This document shows, piece after piece, positions 1 to 6,820 of a stretch of 37,697 nucleotides of DNA. The translations under genes were made by a program, and so were the position numbers. The stretch is from Ruminococcus sp. GTDB taxonomy: Bacteria; Bacillota; Clostridia; Oscillospirales; Ruminococcaceae. Within the stretch, counting starts at the first letter, position 1. Each line of letters begins with the position of its first letter. The stretch covers positions 1 to 37,697 of the forward strand of contig NZ_JAILMR010000085.1 of the NCBI RefSeq assembly GCF_024692365.1. Reading direction: 5' to 3'. Under the pieces are notes generated by a model, which worked only from the letters and a program-made list of their open reading frames with translations, made no database searches and was not told the origin of the DNA.

Positions 1-1311
1 GTTACAGAAGTTCTTGCAACAGCAGGTAACAACAAGCTGGGCGGCGATGACTTCGACCAGAGGATCATCGACTGGATGGTAGCTGAGTTCAAGACTGCTG
101 AGGGCGTTGACCTCACAGCTGACAAGCTGGCTATGCAGAGACTTAAAGAAGCTGCTGAGAAGGCTAAGATCGAGCTGTCCTCTACTCCTTCTTCCACCAT
201 TTCTCTGCCTTTCATCACTGCTGATTCCACAGGTCCAAAGCACCTGGAAATGACACTTACTCAGGCTAAGTTCAACGAGATGACAGCTGATCTGGTTGAG
301 TCCACAATGGGTCCTGTAAGACAGGCACTCAGCGACTCCGGTCTCTCCGCAGGCGATCTGCAGAAGGTTCTGATGGTCGGCGGTTCTTCAAGAATCCCCG
401 CAGTTCAGGAAGCTGTTAAGAGATTCATCGGCAAGGAGCCTTTCAAGGGCATCAACCCCGATGAGTGCGTAGCTCTCGGTGCTGCATATCAGGGCGGCGT
501 TCTCGGCGGCGACGTTAAGGACGGTCTGCTGCTGCTGGACGTAACTCCTCTGTCCCTCGGTCTTGAGACCATGGGCGGCGTATGCACCAAGATCATCGAG
601 AGAAATACAACTATACCTACCAAGAAGAGCCAGATCTTCTCCACCGCTGCTGATAACCAGAGCGCTGTTGATATCAACGTTCTCCAGGGTGAAAGAGAGT
701 TCGCAAGAGATAACAAGCAGCTGGGTATGTTCCGTCTTGACGGTATCGCTCCTGCTCCCAGAGGTATACCTCAGATCGAAGTAACATTCGATATCGACGC
801 TAACGGTATCGTTCACGTATCCGCTAAGGATCTTGGCACAGGCAAGGAGCAGAACATCACGATCACTTCTTCCACAAATATGTCCAAGGAAGACATCGAC
901 AAGGCTGTTAAGGAAGCAGAAGCTTTCGCAGCTGAGGACGCTAAGAAGAAGGAAGAAGTCGACATCAGAAACAACGGCGACCAGCTCGCATTCCAGGCTG
1001 AAAAGGCTCTGAACGACTTCGGAGATAAGGTAGACGCTGCTGACAAGAGCGACTGCGAAGCTAAGATAGCTGCTCTGAAGGAAGCACTCAAGGGCACAGA
1101 TACAGCTGATATCAAGGCTAAGACCGAGGAACTGCAGAAGACCTTCGAGGGTATAGCTACAAAGGTTTACCAGCAGGCAGGCGCACAGGGCGGCGCACAG
1201 GGCTTTGACCCCAATAATATGAACATGGGCGGCGGAGCTTCCGCAGGTGCTGCTGACAGCAACAAGGGCGGCGATGACGTTATCGACGCTGAGTTCACTG
1301 ATGCAGACTAA
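1..1311 (+). CDS. dnaK: DnaK (Hsp70 chaperone), 3' part
   Basis: ATP-dependent cytoplasmic folding chaperone that works with DnaJ and GrpE. The open frame runs in from the left edge without a start, so the N-terminal ATPase lobe is missing. Visible are the [10 protein letters not shown] block of the nucleotide-binding domain near the window start, the [11 protein letters not shown] segment, the [11 protein letters not shown] segment, the [11 protein letters not shown] interdomain linker, the substrate-binding domain and a helical lid. The C-terminus ends in a Gly/Ala/Gln-rich stretch and an acidic tail ([12 protein letters not shown]), typical of bacterial DnaK. dnaJ follows 70 bp downstream on the same strand, the usual order. 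Identification is essentially certain. Confidence 0.98.
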   Translation, partial: VTEVLATAGNNKLGGDDFDQRIIDWMVAEFKTAEGVDLTADKLAMQRLKEAAEKAKIELSSTPSSTISLPFITADSTGPKHLEMTLTQAKFNEMTADLVESTMGPVRQALSDSGLSAGDLQKVLMVGGSSRIPAVQEAVKRFIGKEPFKGINPDECVALGAAYQGGVLGGDVKDGLLLLDVTPLSLGLETMGGVCTKIIERNTTIPTKKSQIFSTAADNQSAVDINVLQGEREFARDNKQLGMFRLDGIAPAPRGIPQIEVTFDIDANGIVHVSAKDLGTGKEQNITITSSTNMSKEDIDKAVKEAEAFAAEDAKKKEEVDIRNNGDQLAFQAEKALNDFGDKVDAADKSDCEAKIAALKEALKGTDTADIKAKTEELQKTFEGIATKVYQQAGAQGGAQGFDPNNMNMGGGASAGAADSNKGGDDVIDAEFTDAD

Positions 1312-1328
1312 TTCGATATGATGACGGC

Positions 1329-1358
1329 AGCCTCCGTTCCGTATGCGGGACGGGGGCT
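1329..1358 (+). other. dnaK-dnaJ intercistronic stem-loop
   Basis: Positions 1329-1340 pair with 1347-1358 around the loop GTATGC. The stem is 12 bp, with ten Watson-Crick and two G-U pairs. No T-tract follows, so it does not look like an intrinsic terminator. It may stabilise the dnaK message or be a processing point that makes dnaJ less abundant than dnaK; that role is inference. Confidence 0.5.
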
Positions 1359-1381
1359 ATACCGATATAGGAGCGATATAT

Positions 1382-2536
1382 ATGGCAGATAAAAGAGATT
1401 ACTATGAAGTCCTCGGCGTGCAGAAAGGTGCATCGGAGGACGAGCTGAAAAAAGCATTCCGTAAGCTTGCCAAGCAGTATCACCCCGATCTTCATCCGGG
1501 AGATAAGGAAGCAGAGGAGAAATTCAAGGAGATAAATGAGGCTTATGAAGTCCTCTCCGACCCTGACAAGAGGTCGAGGTACGACCAGTTCGGCCATGCA
1601 GGCGTTGACCCCAATTACGGCGGCGGTGCAGGTGCGGGCGGCTTTGGCGGCTTCGGCGATATGGGAGATATCTTTGATTCCATATTCGGCGGTTTCGGCT
1701 TTGGTGGCGGCGGCGGACGTTCTTCCAACCCCAATGCACCCAGACGCGGCGCAGATATCCGTGCTAATCTCACCATTGATTTTATGGAAGCTTGCTCGGG
1801 CAAAAAGGTGAAGATGAAGTACGCAAGGAACGAGACTTGTCCCGATTGCAATGGCACAGGTGCGGCAGCAGGTTCTTCACCCAAGACCTGTCCCGATTGC
1901 CACGGCACAGGTACTGTAAGGATAAGCCAGAGAACTCCCTTTGGTAATATTTCCCAGACAGCTACTTGTTCACGCTGCGGCGGCAAGGGCAGAATAGTTG
2001 ACAACCCATGTAAGACCTGCGGCGGTCAGGGTATGGTCAAGAAGAGTGTTGAGAGGGACATCGATATCCCTGCGGGTATAGATGACGGTCAGACACTGAG
2101 AGTTTCGGGCGAGGGTCACAGAGGTACAAACGGCGGACCCAGCGGCGACCTGCACATCAATGTTACAGTACGTCCCGACCCGATATTCGAGCGTGACGGT
2201 TTCGATGTATGGACTGATATCCCGATAACTTATGCACAGGCAACTCTGGGCGATGAGATAACCGTGCCTACTGTCGGCGGCAAGGTGAAGTACACAGTTC
2301 CCGAGGGTACACAGAACAACACAGTATTCAGACTGAAAGGCAAGGGCATCAAGCGTCTTAACCGCAGCGATTACGGCGACCACTATGTGCGTATCAATGT
2401 GGAAGTACCGCGCAATCTGAGCCGCGAGCAGAAAGAGAAACTGCGCGAGTTTGAACGTTCGCTGAACGAGAAGAACTATGCAAAGAAGAACTCCTTCAAG
2501 GAGAAGCTGGATAAGCTGAAAGATATTTTCAAGTAA
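1382..2536 (+). CDS. dnaJ: DnaJ (Hsp40 co-chaperone)
   Basis: Co-chaperone that delivers clients to DnaK and stimulates its ATPase. From ATG 1382 the protein has 384 residues. Domains in order: J domain starting DYYEVLGV with the HPD motif (YHPDLHPGD), a long Gly/Phe-rich linker with many FGG repeats, a zinc domain with four CxxCxG-type motifs ([32 protein letters not shown]), and the C-terminal client-binding beta domains. The start was chosen because AGGAG lies at 1369-1373, 8 nt upstream; an in-frame ATG at 1343 lacks such a site and would add an unrelated leader. All zinc cysteines are present, so it is a complete type I DnaJ. Confidence 0.98.
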   Translation: MADKRDYYEVLGVQKGASEDELKKAFRKLAKQYHPDLHPGDKEAEEKFKEINEAYEVLSDPDKRSRYDQFGHAGVDPNYGGGAGAGGFGGFGDMGDIFDSIFGGFGFGGGGGRSSNPNAPRRGADIRANLTIDFMEACSGKKVKMKYARNETCPDCNGTGAAAGSSPKTCPDCHGTGTVRISQRTPFGNISQTATCSRCGGKGRIVDNPCKTCGGQGMVKKSVERDIDIPAGIDDGQTLRVSGEGHRGTNGGPSGDLHINVTVRPDPIFERDGFDVWTDIPITYAQATLGDEITVPTVGGKVKYTVPEGTQNNTVFRLKGKGIKRLNRSDYGDHYVRINVEVPRNLSREQKEKLREFERSLNEKNYAKKNSFKEKLDKLKDIFK

Positions 2537-2554
2537 AGCACAAACAAGGATAGT

Positions 2555-2870
2555 ATGCCAAGGAGAAGAGCTTTTGGTCAACCTTTTCGCGAAAAGGTTG
2601 CGAGGATGTTTGCACAGTCAACTCTGTTGACTGTTGGCGGAGTCCCTCAATCACCAAGGCGTAATACCAAAATGCAGAGCGAACTATAAAAGCGAAACGA
2701 ACTTCCGCAAAAAAAGCGCGGGCAACAACAAAAATCCGAGCGTGAGCAAATTTCTGCTTACGCTCTTTTTTGGGTGCGTAAACATATTGCCCGAGCTGAA
2801 ATCAAACGGCATCAGCTCGTTGATTTCTCGACCCGAACGGAGAGAGGGGCGACTTACACGCAGTACGTCC
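2555..2870 (+). repeat. Structured intergenic element, copy A-left (forward)
   Basis: First of four related copies in the window. Order of parts: ATGCCAAGG at the edge; a perfect 22-bp palindrome at 2579-2600; a hairpin with 8-bp arms ACAGTCAA/TTGACTGT just after; the block GGCGGAGTCCCTCAATCACC; one TACCAAA unit; an arm GCGCGGGCAA near 2717 with a partner TATTGCCCG near 2785; an internal hairpin with arms GAGCGTGAGCA/TGCTTACGCTC; a hairpin AAATCAA (2799-2805) / TTGATTT (2820-2826); then TCTCGACCCGA, AGAGGGGCGAC and the end CAGTACGTCC (2861-2870). No credible gene lies in it. It sits directly behind dnaJ. Confidence 0.8.
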
Positions 2871-2895
2871 GTTAAAAACAAGTACGTATTAACAT

Positions 2896-3248
2896 GGACG
2901 TACTGAGGATAGCACATTTATATCAAAGGGACTACGGTTGACAGGGTCGCCCCTCGTTCCTCGGGTCGAGAAATCGGATAACAGCGACTGCGTCGGCTGT
3001 GGCTTCGCTGTCCGATTTCGTACGCGGGCAATATTCACGCATACCAAATGATACGGTCGTATACTTTGGTACACGCTCGTATAATCTGGTATTGCCCGCG
3101 CATTTTTGGTATAAACACAGCTTTGTTTTTCTATTTATGGCGTTATTGCCACGTCGCTTTTGCGCCTTGACCGAGAGGCTCTGCCTCTCGAGCTCTCCGC
3201 AAGCCTGCTAGCGCGAGGCTTGACCGCGCGCTTTGTTTCGCGGCTTGG
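2896..3248 (-). repeat. Structured intergenic element, copy A-right (reverse)
   Basis: Inverted second copy, head-to-head with A-left. Its edge GGACGTACTG (2896-2905) is the exact reverse complement of the edge of A-left. Then come GGTCGCCCCT, GGTCGAGAAATCGG, the hairpin AAATCGG (2971-2977) / CCGATTT (3012-3018) enclosing GACTGCGTCGGCTGTGGC, the arm CGCGGGCAATA, a run of 10-bp units starting with TACCAAATGA at 3042, and the matching arm TATTGCCCGCG. The outer part has a perfect 8-bp hairpin CGAGAGGC (3172-3179) / GCCTCTCG (3183-3190) and arms CAAGCCT/AGGCTTG (3200-3222). Confidence 0.8.
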
Positions 3249-3341
3249 TTTTGTTATTGTCGCACTTTTTCTGCCGCGTCGTCACACCATGTTCCCAAAA
3301 CTTTTACATCTTTGATTCCCGTTTCTTTGGTATCCGCTATC

Positions 3342-3370
3342 TTTACTTTTTCCTCGAAATATGCTATAAT
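3342..3370 (+). promoter_or_regulatory. Sigma-A promoter of the metH operon
   Basis: TTTACT at 3342-3347, a 17-bp spacer and TATAAT at 3365-3370. The predicted transcript starts near 3377. That rules out the ATG at 3369, which overlaps the -10 box, as the start of the first gene. Confidence 0.75.
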
Positions 3371-3401
3371 GGAAAAAATATGTAGTTTGGAGGACGTTGG
3401 T

Positions 3402-4091
3402 TTGAACGGTCATCTGCAAGTGAAACTTGATAGTCTTAACAAAGAGGAAGCCCTGCGCTATATGGGTTACAGGGATACTGCTCCCGATGATAGCATACTT
3501 GCGATGCTTGATGAGTGCGAAAAGGCTTTGCTTGCGGTGATAAAGCCATGCTGTATCTACCATGTGTTCGATATTGAAGAGGTGAGCGAGGGTATCTCCG
3601 TTTGTGGGACTTCTCTTGTGCTTCAGGGCAATGCCATCAGTGAACATCTTGCGGGGTGCTGTAAGGCTGTGCTTATGGCTGCGACTTTATCGGCTCATGC
3701 AGACAGGGTGATTCGCCGTTATGAAGCCACCGATATGACCCGTGCGGTGATGGCGGATTTTCTTGCCAGTGCAGCTGTTGAACAGGTTTGTGATGCGGCT
3801 GAGGAATCCATAGGGCAGGAATTTTCGGCGTACTATCGGACATGGCGGTTCTCTCCGGGCTACGGCGACCTTCCGCTGGATATTCAGGGTAGTTTTCTCG
3901 ATGTTTTGCAGGCACAGAAGCTTATCGGGCTGAATGCGACGGCGAGCAATATCCTTACGCCGAGAAAATCTGTAACGGCGGTGATAGGTCTTAGTGAAAA
4001 CGAGATACAAAAGGGCAGACAGGGCTGTTCTGCGTGCAATATGAAAGATGTTTGTCAGTTCAGGAAAAGAGGGGATCACTGTGGGGTTTAG
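3402..4091 (+). CDS. Methionine synthase reactivation (AdoMet-binding) domain protein
   Basis: Likely stand-alone version of the C-terminal activation domain of cobalamin-dependent methionine synthase, which rescues oxidised cob(II)alamin with AdoMet and an electron donor. The signature is YRTWRFSPGYGDLPLDIQ, matching the RxSPGYG region of that domain, followed by a region like the domain's C-terminal half (NILTPRKSVTAVIGLS) and a Cys cluster (CSACNMKDVCQF) near the end. The start is TTG 3402: GGAGG at 3389-3393 lies 8 nt upstream, while the upstream ATG at 3369 falls in the -10 box. The product has 229 residues. It overlaps metH by 11 bp, implying translational coupling, and supplies the domain that the downstream MetH lacks. 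Confidence 0.85.
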   Translation: MNGHLQVKLDSLNKEEALRYMGYRDTAPDDSILAMLDECEKALLAVIKPCCIYHVFDIEEVSEGISVCGTSLVLQGNAISEHLAGCCKAVLMAATLSAHADRVIRRYEATDMTRAVMADFLASAAVEQVCDAAEESIGQEFSAYYRTWRFSPGYGDLPLDIQGSFLDVLQAQKLIGLNATASNILTPRKSVTAVIGLSENEIQKGRQGCSACNMKDVCQFRKRGDHCGV

Positions 4092-6447
4092 AGAACTTTT
4101 AAAGAACAAGGAATTTGTGATACTTGACGGTGCCATGGGCACTATGCTCCAGGCGAAGGGCTTGAAAATGGGTGAGACACCCGAGGCTATGAATATTGAA
4201 AAGCCTGAGTGGCTGTTAGATATCCACAGGCAGTACATCGAGGCGGGTTCGGACGTTATTTATGCCAATACTTTCGGCGGAAACAGGCACAAGCTGGCTA
4301 AGTGCGGATATTCGGTTGAACAGGCTATCGGTGAGGGTATACGCCTTGCTCGTCGGGCGGCTGAGGGTCATGATACTCTTGTTGCACTGGATATCGGTTC
4401 TATCGGACAGATGCTTGAACCTACGGGCACACTGACTTTCGAGGAAGCTTACGACATCTTCAAGGAGATGGTCATTGCGGGCAAGGATGCCGATGTTATC
4501 GTGTTCGAGACCATGACCGACCTCTACGAGCTGAAAGCGGCTATACTGGCGGCTAAGGAGAACAGCGACCTGCCCATAATGTGTACCATGACTTTCGAGG
4601 AGAATATGCGTACATTTACGGGCGTTGACATAAGCGCAATGTGCCTTACGGCTGAGGGTCTTGGAGTTGATGCTCTGGGTGTCAACTGTTCTCTGGGACC
4701 TAAGGAGCTTTATCCTGTTGTGGAGAAGATTTGTCAGTGGACGACCCTGCCTGTTGTGGTAAAGCCTAATGCAGGTCTGCCTGACCCTGTTACCAATGAA
4801 TACAACTGTTCAGCCGAGGAATTTGCTGAGTTTGCCGAGAAGCTGATACCCCTTGGAATCAAGGTTATAGGCGGCTGCTGCGGTACCGACCCGACTTACA
4901 TATCTGCGCTGAAAAATATGCTGGCTGACAAGAAGTACGTTCAGAGAGATGTTCACATACCCGCAGTCTGTTGCTCTCCAACCGAGACTGTTGTTATCGA
5001 TCAGCCCCGCATAATAGGTGAGAGGATAAATCCTACTGGTAAAAAGCGTTTCAAGCAGGCACTTCTGGAAGACGATATCGACTATATCCTCGGACAGGCG
5101 ATGGAACAGATAGATGCGGGTGCTGATATCCTTGATGTCAATGTTGGTCTTCCCGCCATTGACGAAAAGGCGATGATGGTAAAAGCGGTAAAGGCTTTGC
5201 AGGGCGTTTGCGATGTTCCTCTGCAGCTTGACTCCACTATTCCCGAGGTAATGGAAGCGGCGCTGAGGGTCTACAACGGCAAGCCCATAGTAAACTCGGT
5301 AAATGCCGAGGAAAAATCCCTTGAAACGGTGCTTCCTCTGGTAAAGAAATACGGTGCCGCTGTGGTAGGTCTTACCCTTGATGAGAACGGAATTCCAAAG
5401 ACCGCAGATGCTCGTTTTGCACTGGCTAAGAAGATACTCGACCGCGCTATGGCTATCGGAATACGCAAGGAAGACGTTTATATCGACTGCCTGACGCTGA
5501 CGGCTTCGGCTGAACAGGAGAACGTTATGCAGACGGTGAATGCTGTCCGCCGTGTTAAGGAAGAACTGGGTCTGCGCACTGTTCTGGGTGTATCGAACAT
5601 AAGCTTTGGTCTGCCAAGCAGAGAGATCGTCAACCACAACTTCCTGATGATGTGCCTGACAAGCGGTCTTGACCTGCCTATCATGAACCCGAATATCGAT
5701 TCCATGACGGCGACTGTAAGGACTTACAAGCTGCTGACTAACATCGACAAGAACTCCATGGACTTCATTGCCCACTACGGCGCAGATACTTCTTCGCCTG
5801 CACCCAAGGCAGAGAAGAAGTCGGACATGGATTTGCCTTATGCTATCGAGCACGGTCTTAAAGGTGAGGGTGCCGAGATAACGGCGAAGCTTCTGGAAAC
5901 TACGGATTCCATGACCATCATCAATGAGATGCTGGTACCTGCGCTGGATAAGGCAGGTGAGCAGTTTGAAAAGGGCAAGATATTCCTGCCCCAGCTGATT
6001 CAGACCGCAGGCGTTGCACAGGGCTGTTTCGAGGTAATCAAGCAGAAAATGCTTGCAGAGGGCGGCAGCAGTGTTTCAAAGGGCAAGATAATCCTTGCGA
6101 CGGTTAAGGGCGATATCCACGATATCGGCAAGAACATTGTGAAAGTTCTGCTTGAAAACTATGGCTACGAGGTCATCGACCTTGGCAAGGACGTTGACTA
6201 TCAGACAGTTGTTGACGCGGCTATCGAGAATGACGTTCATCTGGTTGGACTTTCAGCGCTGATGACCACTACTCTCGTCAGCATGGAAGAAACTATCAAG
6301 CTTCTGCGTGCCAACAATGTTGACTGCAAGATAATGGTGGGCGGCGCTGTGGTAACGCCCGATTATGCCGAACAGATAGGCGCTGATTTCTACTCGAAGG
6401 ACGCCAAGCAGTCGGTGGATATTGCAAGACAGGTTTTTGGTAACTAA
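4081..6447 (+). CDS. metH: Cobalamin-dependent methionine synthase, form without reactivation domain
   Basis: Transfers a methyl group from 5-methyltetrahydrofolate to homocysteine through a cobalamin cofactor in the cytoplasm. From GTG 4081 it has 788 residues, shorter than the roughly 1200 of E. coli MetH. Domains: homocysteine methyltransferase with zinc ligands Cys203, Cys266 and Cys267 (GGCCGTDP); pterin-binding barrel (about 310-570, RIIGERINPTGKKRF); cobalamin cap; and B12-binding Rossmann domain with GDIHDIGKNIV, giving base-off ligand His680. The AdoMet reactivation domain is absent and is encoded by the gene just upstream. The GTG start has AGAGGGG 6 nt upstream at 4068-4074; an ATG at 4048 would extend the overlap and has no better site. 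Confidence 0.95.
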   Translation: MGFRELLKNKEFVILDGAMGTMLQAKGLKMGETPEAMNIEKPEWLLDIHRQYIEAGSDVIYANTFGGNRHKLAKCGYSVEQAIGEGIRLARRAAEGHDTLVALDIGSIGQMLEPTGTLTFEEAYDIFKEMVIAGKDADVIVFETMTDLYELKAAILAAKENSDLPIMCTMTFEENMRTFTGVDISAMCLTAEGLGVDALGVNCSLGPKELYPVVEKICQWTTLPVVVKPNAGLPDPVTNEYNCSAEEFAEFAEKLIPLGIKVIGGCCGTDPTYISALKNMLADKKYVQRDVHIPAVCCSPTETVVIDQPRIIGERINPTGKKRFKQALLEDDIDYILGQAMEQIDAGADILDVNVGLPAIDEKAMMVKAVKALQGVCDVPLQLDSTIPEVMEAALRVYNGKPIVNSVNAEEKSLETVLPLVKKYGAAVVGLTLDENGIPKTADARFALAKKILDRAMAIGIRKEDVYIDCLTLTASAEQENVMQTVNAVRRVKEELGLRTVLGVSNISFGLPSREIVNHNFLMMCLTSGLDLPIMNPNIDSMTATVRTYKLLTNIDKNSMDFIAHYGADTSSPAPKAEKKSDMDLPYAIEHGLKGEGAEITAKLLETTDSMTIINEMLVPALDKAGEQFEKGKIFLPQLIQTAGVAQGCFEVIKQKMLAEGGSSVSKGKIILATVKGDIHDIGKNIVKVLLENYGYEVIDLGKDVDYQTVVDAAIENDVHLVGLSALMTTTLVSMEETIKLLRANNVDCKIMVGGAVVTPDYAEQIGADFYSKDAKQSVDIARQVFGN

Positions 6448-6464
6448 CTGAATAAACTATTATT

Positions 6465-6509
6465 TTCCTCCCATGATAAGTGTGAAAGCTTATTATGGGA
6501 GGAATTTTT
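6465..6509 (+). terminator. Strong terminator hairpin behind metH, masking a Shine-Dalgarno
   Basis: Arms 6465-6480 and 6489-6504 pair over 16 bp with one G-U pair around TGTGAAAG, followed by TTTTT (6505-6509). The right arm contains GGGAGGA, the ribosome binding site of the next small gene, so terminator and binding site coincide. Confidence 0.85.
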
Positions 6510-6734
6510 ATGACAAGAGGTTCAAGACTTTACATCGCGGCAGTATCGGCGTTTATTTTCGCTTTTGGAAACGGCAGATTTTTCAGCGGCATACAGAATG
6601 CATTTTTTCCGGCGCAGGCTGTTCATTTTGAAGAGGAAAAGACGAAGATCGGGGAGCTGACAGTGATAAGTGGTGAGGGCGAGATAGAGATATCTTTCAG
6701 GATAGCCGAGTTTATACTGGAATTGATGGACTAG
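6510..6734 (+). CDS. Small putative membrane or secreted protein
   Basis: A 74-residue product I do not recognise. It has a short basic start (MTRGSRL), a hydrophobic segment at about residues 8-22 (YIAAVSAFIFAFGN) that could be a membrane anchor or signal peptide, and a charged remainder with an acidic C-terminus. GGGAGGA at 6498-6503 is well spaced (6 nt) from ATG 6510, but this site is the 3' arm of the metH terminator hairpin. Translation would therefore need read-through or an opened hairpin. Codon use is like the neighbours. It is probably real, but could be a chance open frame. Confidence 0.5.
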   Translation: MTRGSRLYIAAVSAFIFAFGNGRFFSGIQNAFFPAQAVHFEEEKTKIGELTVISGEGEIEISFRIAEFILELMD

Positions 6735-6758
6735 TACCCAAATTTGTACATCTTTGAT

Positions 6759-6787
6759 TTGACAAAAATCTTCCGCGGTGGTATACT
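6759..6787 (+). promoter_or_regulatory. Sigma-A promoter of addBA
   Basis: TTGACA at 6759-6764, a 17-bp spacer and TATACT at 6782-6787. The addB start at 6821 follows, with GGGGAGG at 6807-6813. The 23 bases before it (6737-6759) resemble 3294-3317, upstream of the metH operon promoter. Confidence 0.85.
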
Positions 6788-6820
6788 GTTAATGACTATA
6801 TCCTACGGGGAGGAATAATT

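Noticed and set aside
2634-2906. Open frame of 90 codons between dnaJ and the metH operon
   Set aside because: It lies wholly inside the structured repeat, has no ribosome binding site and no protein-like composition. The same is true of frames at 2999-3211, 16317-16706 and 31745-32005.
2555-3248. Insertion sequence with a transposase
   Set aside because: No transposase or fragment of one can be read in any frame of the repeat copies. At most they are non-autonomous elements.
4810-5853. 347-codon open frame on the minus strand of metH
   Set aside because: It is the antisense of a highly conserved enzyme gene with biased third positions, with no start signals. Long antisense frames inside the chemoreceptor gene (25700-26377) and the pfk gene were set aside for the same reason.
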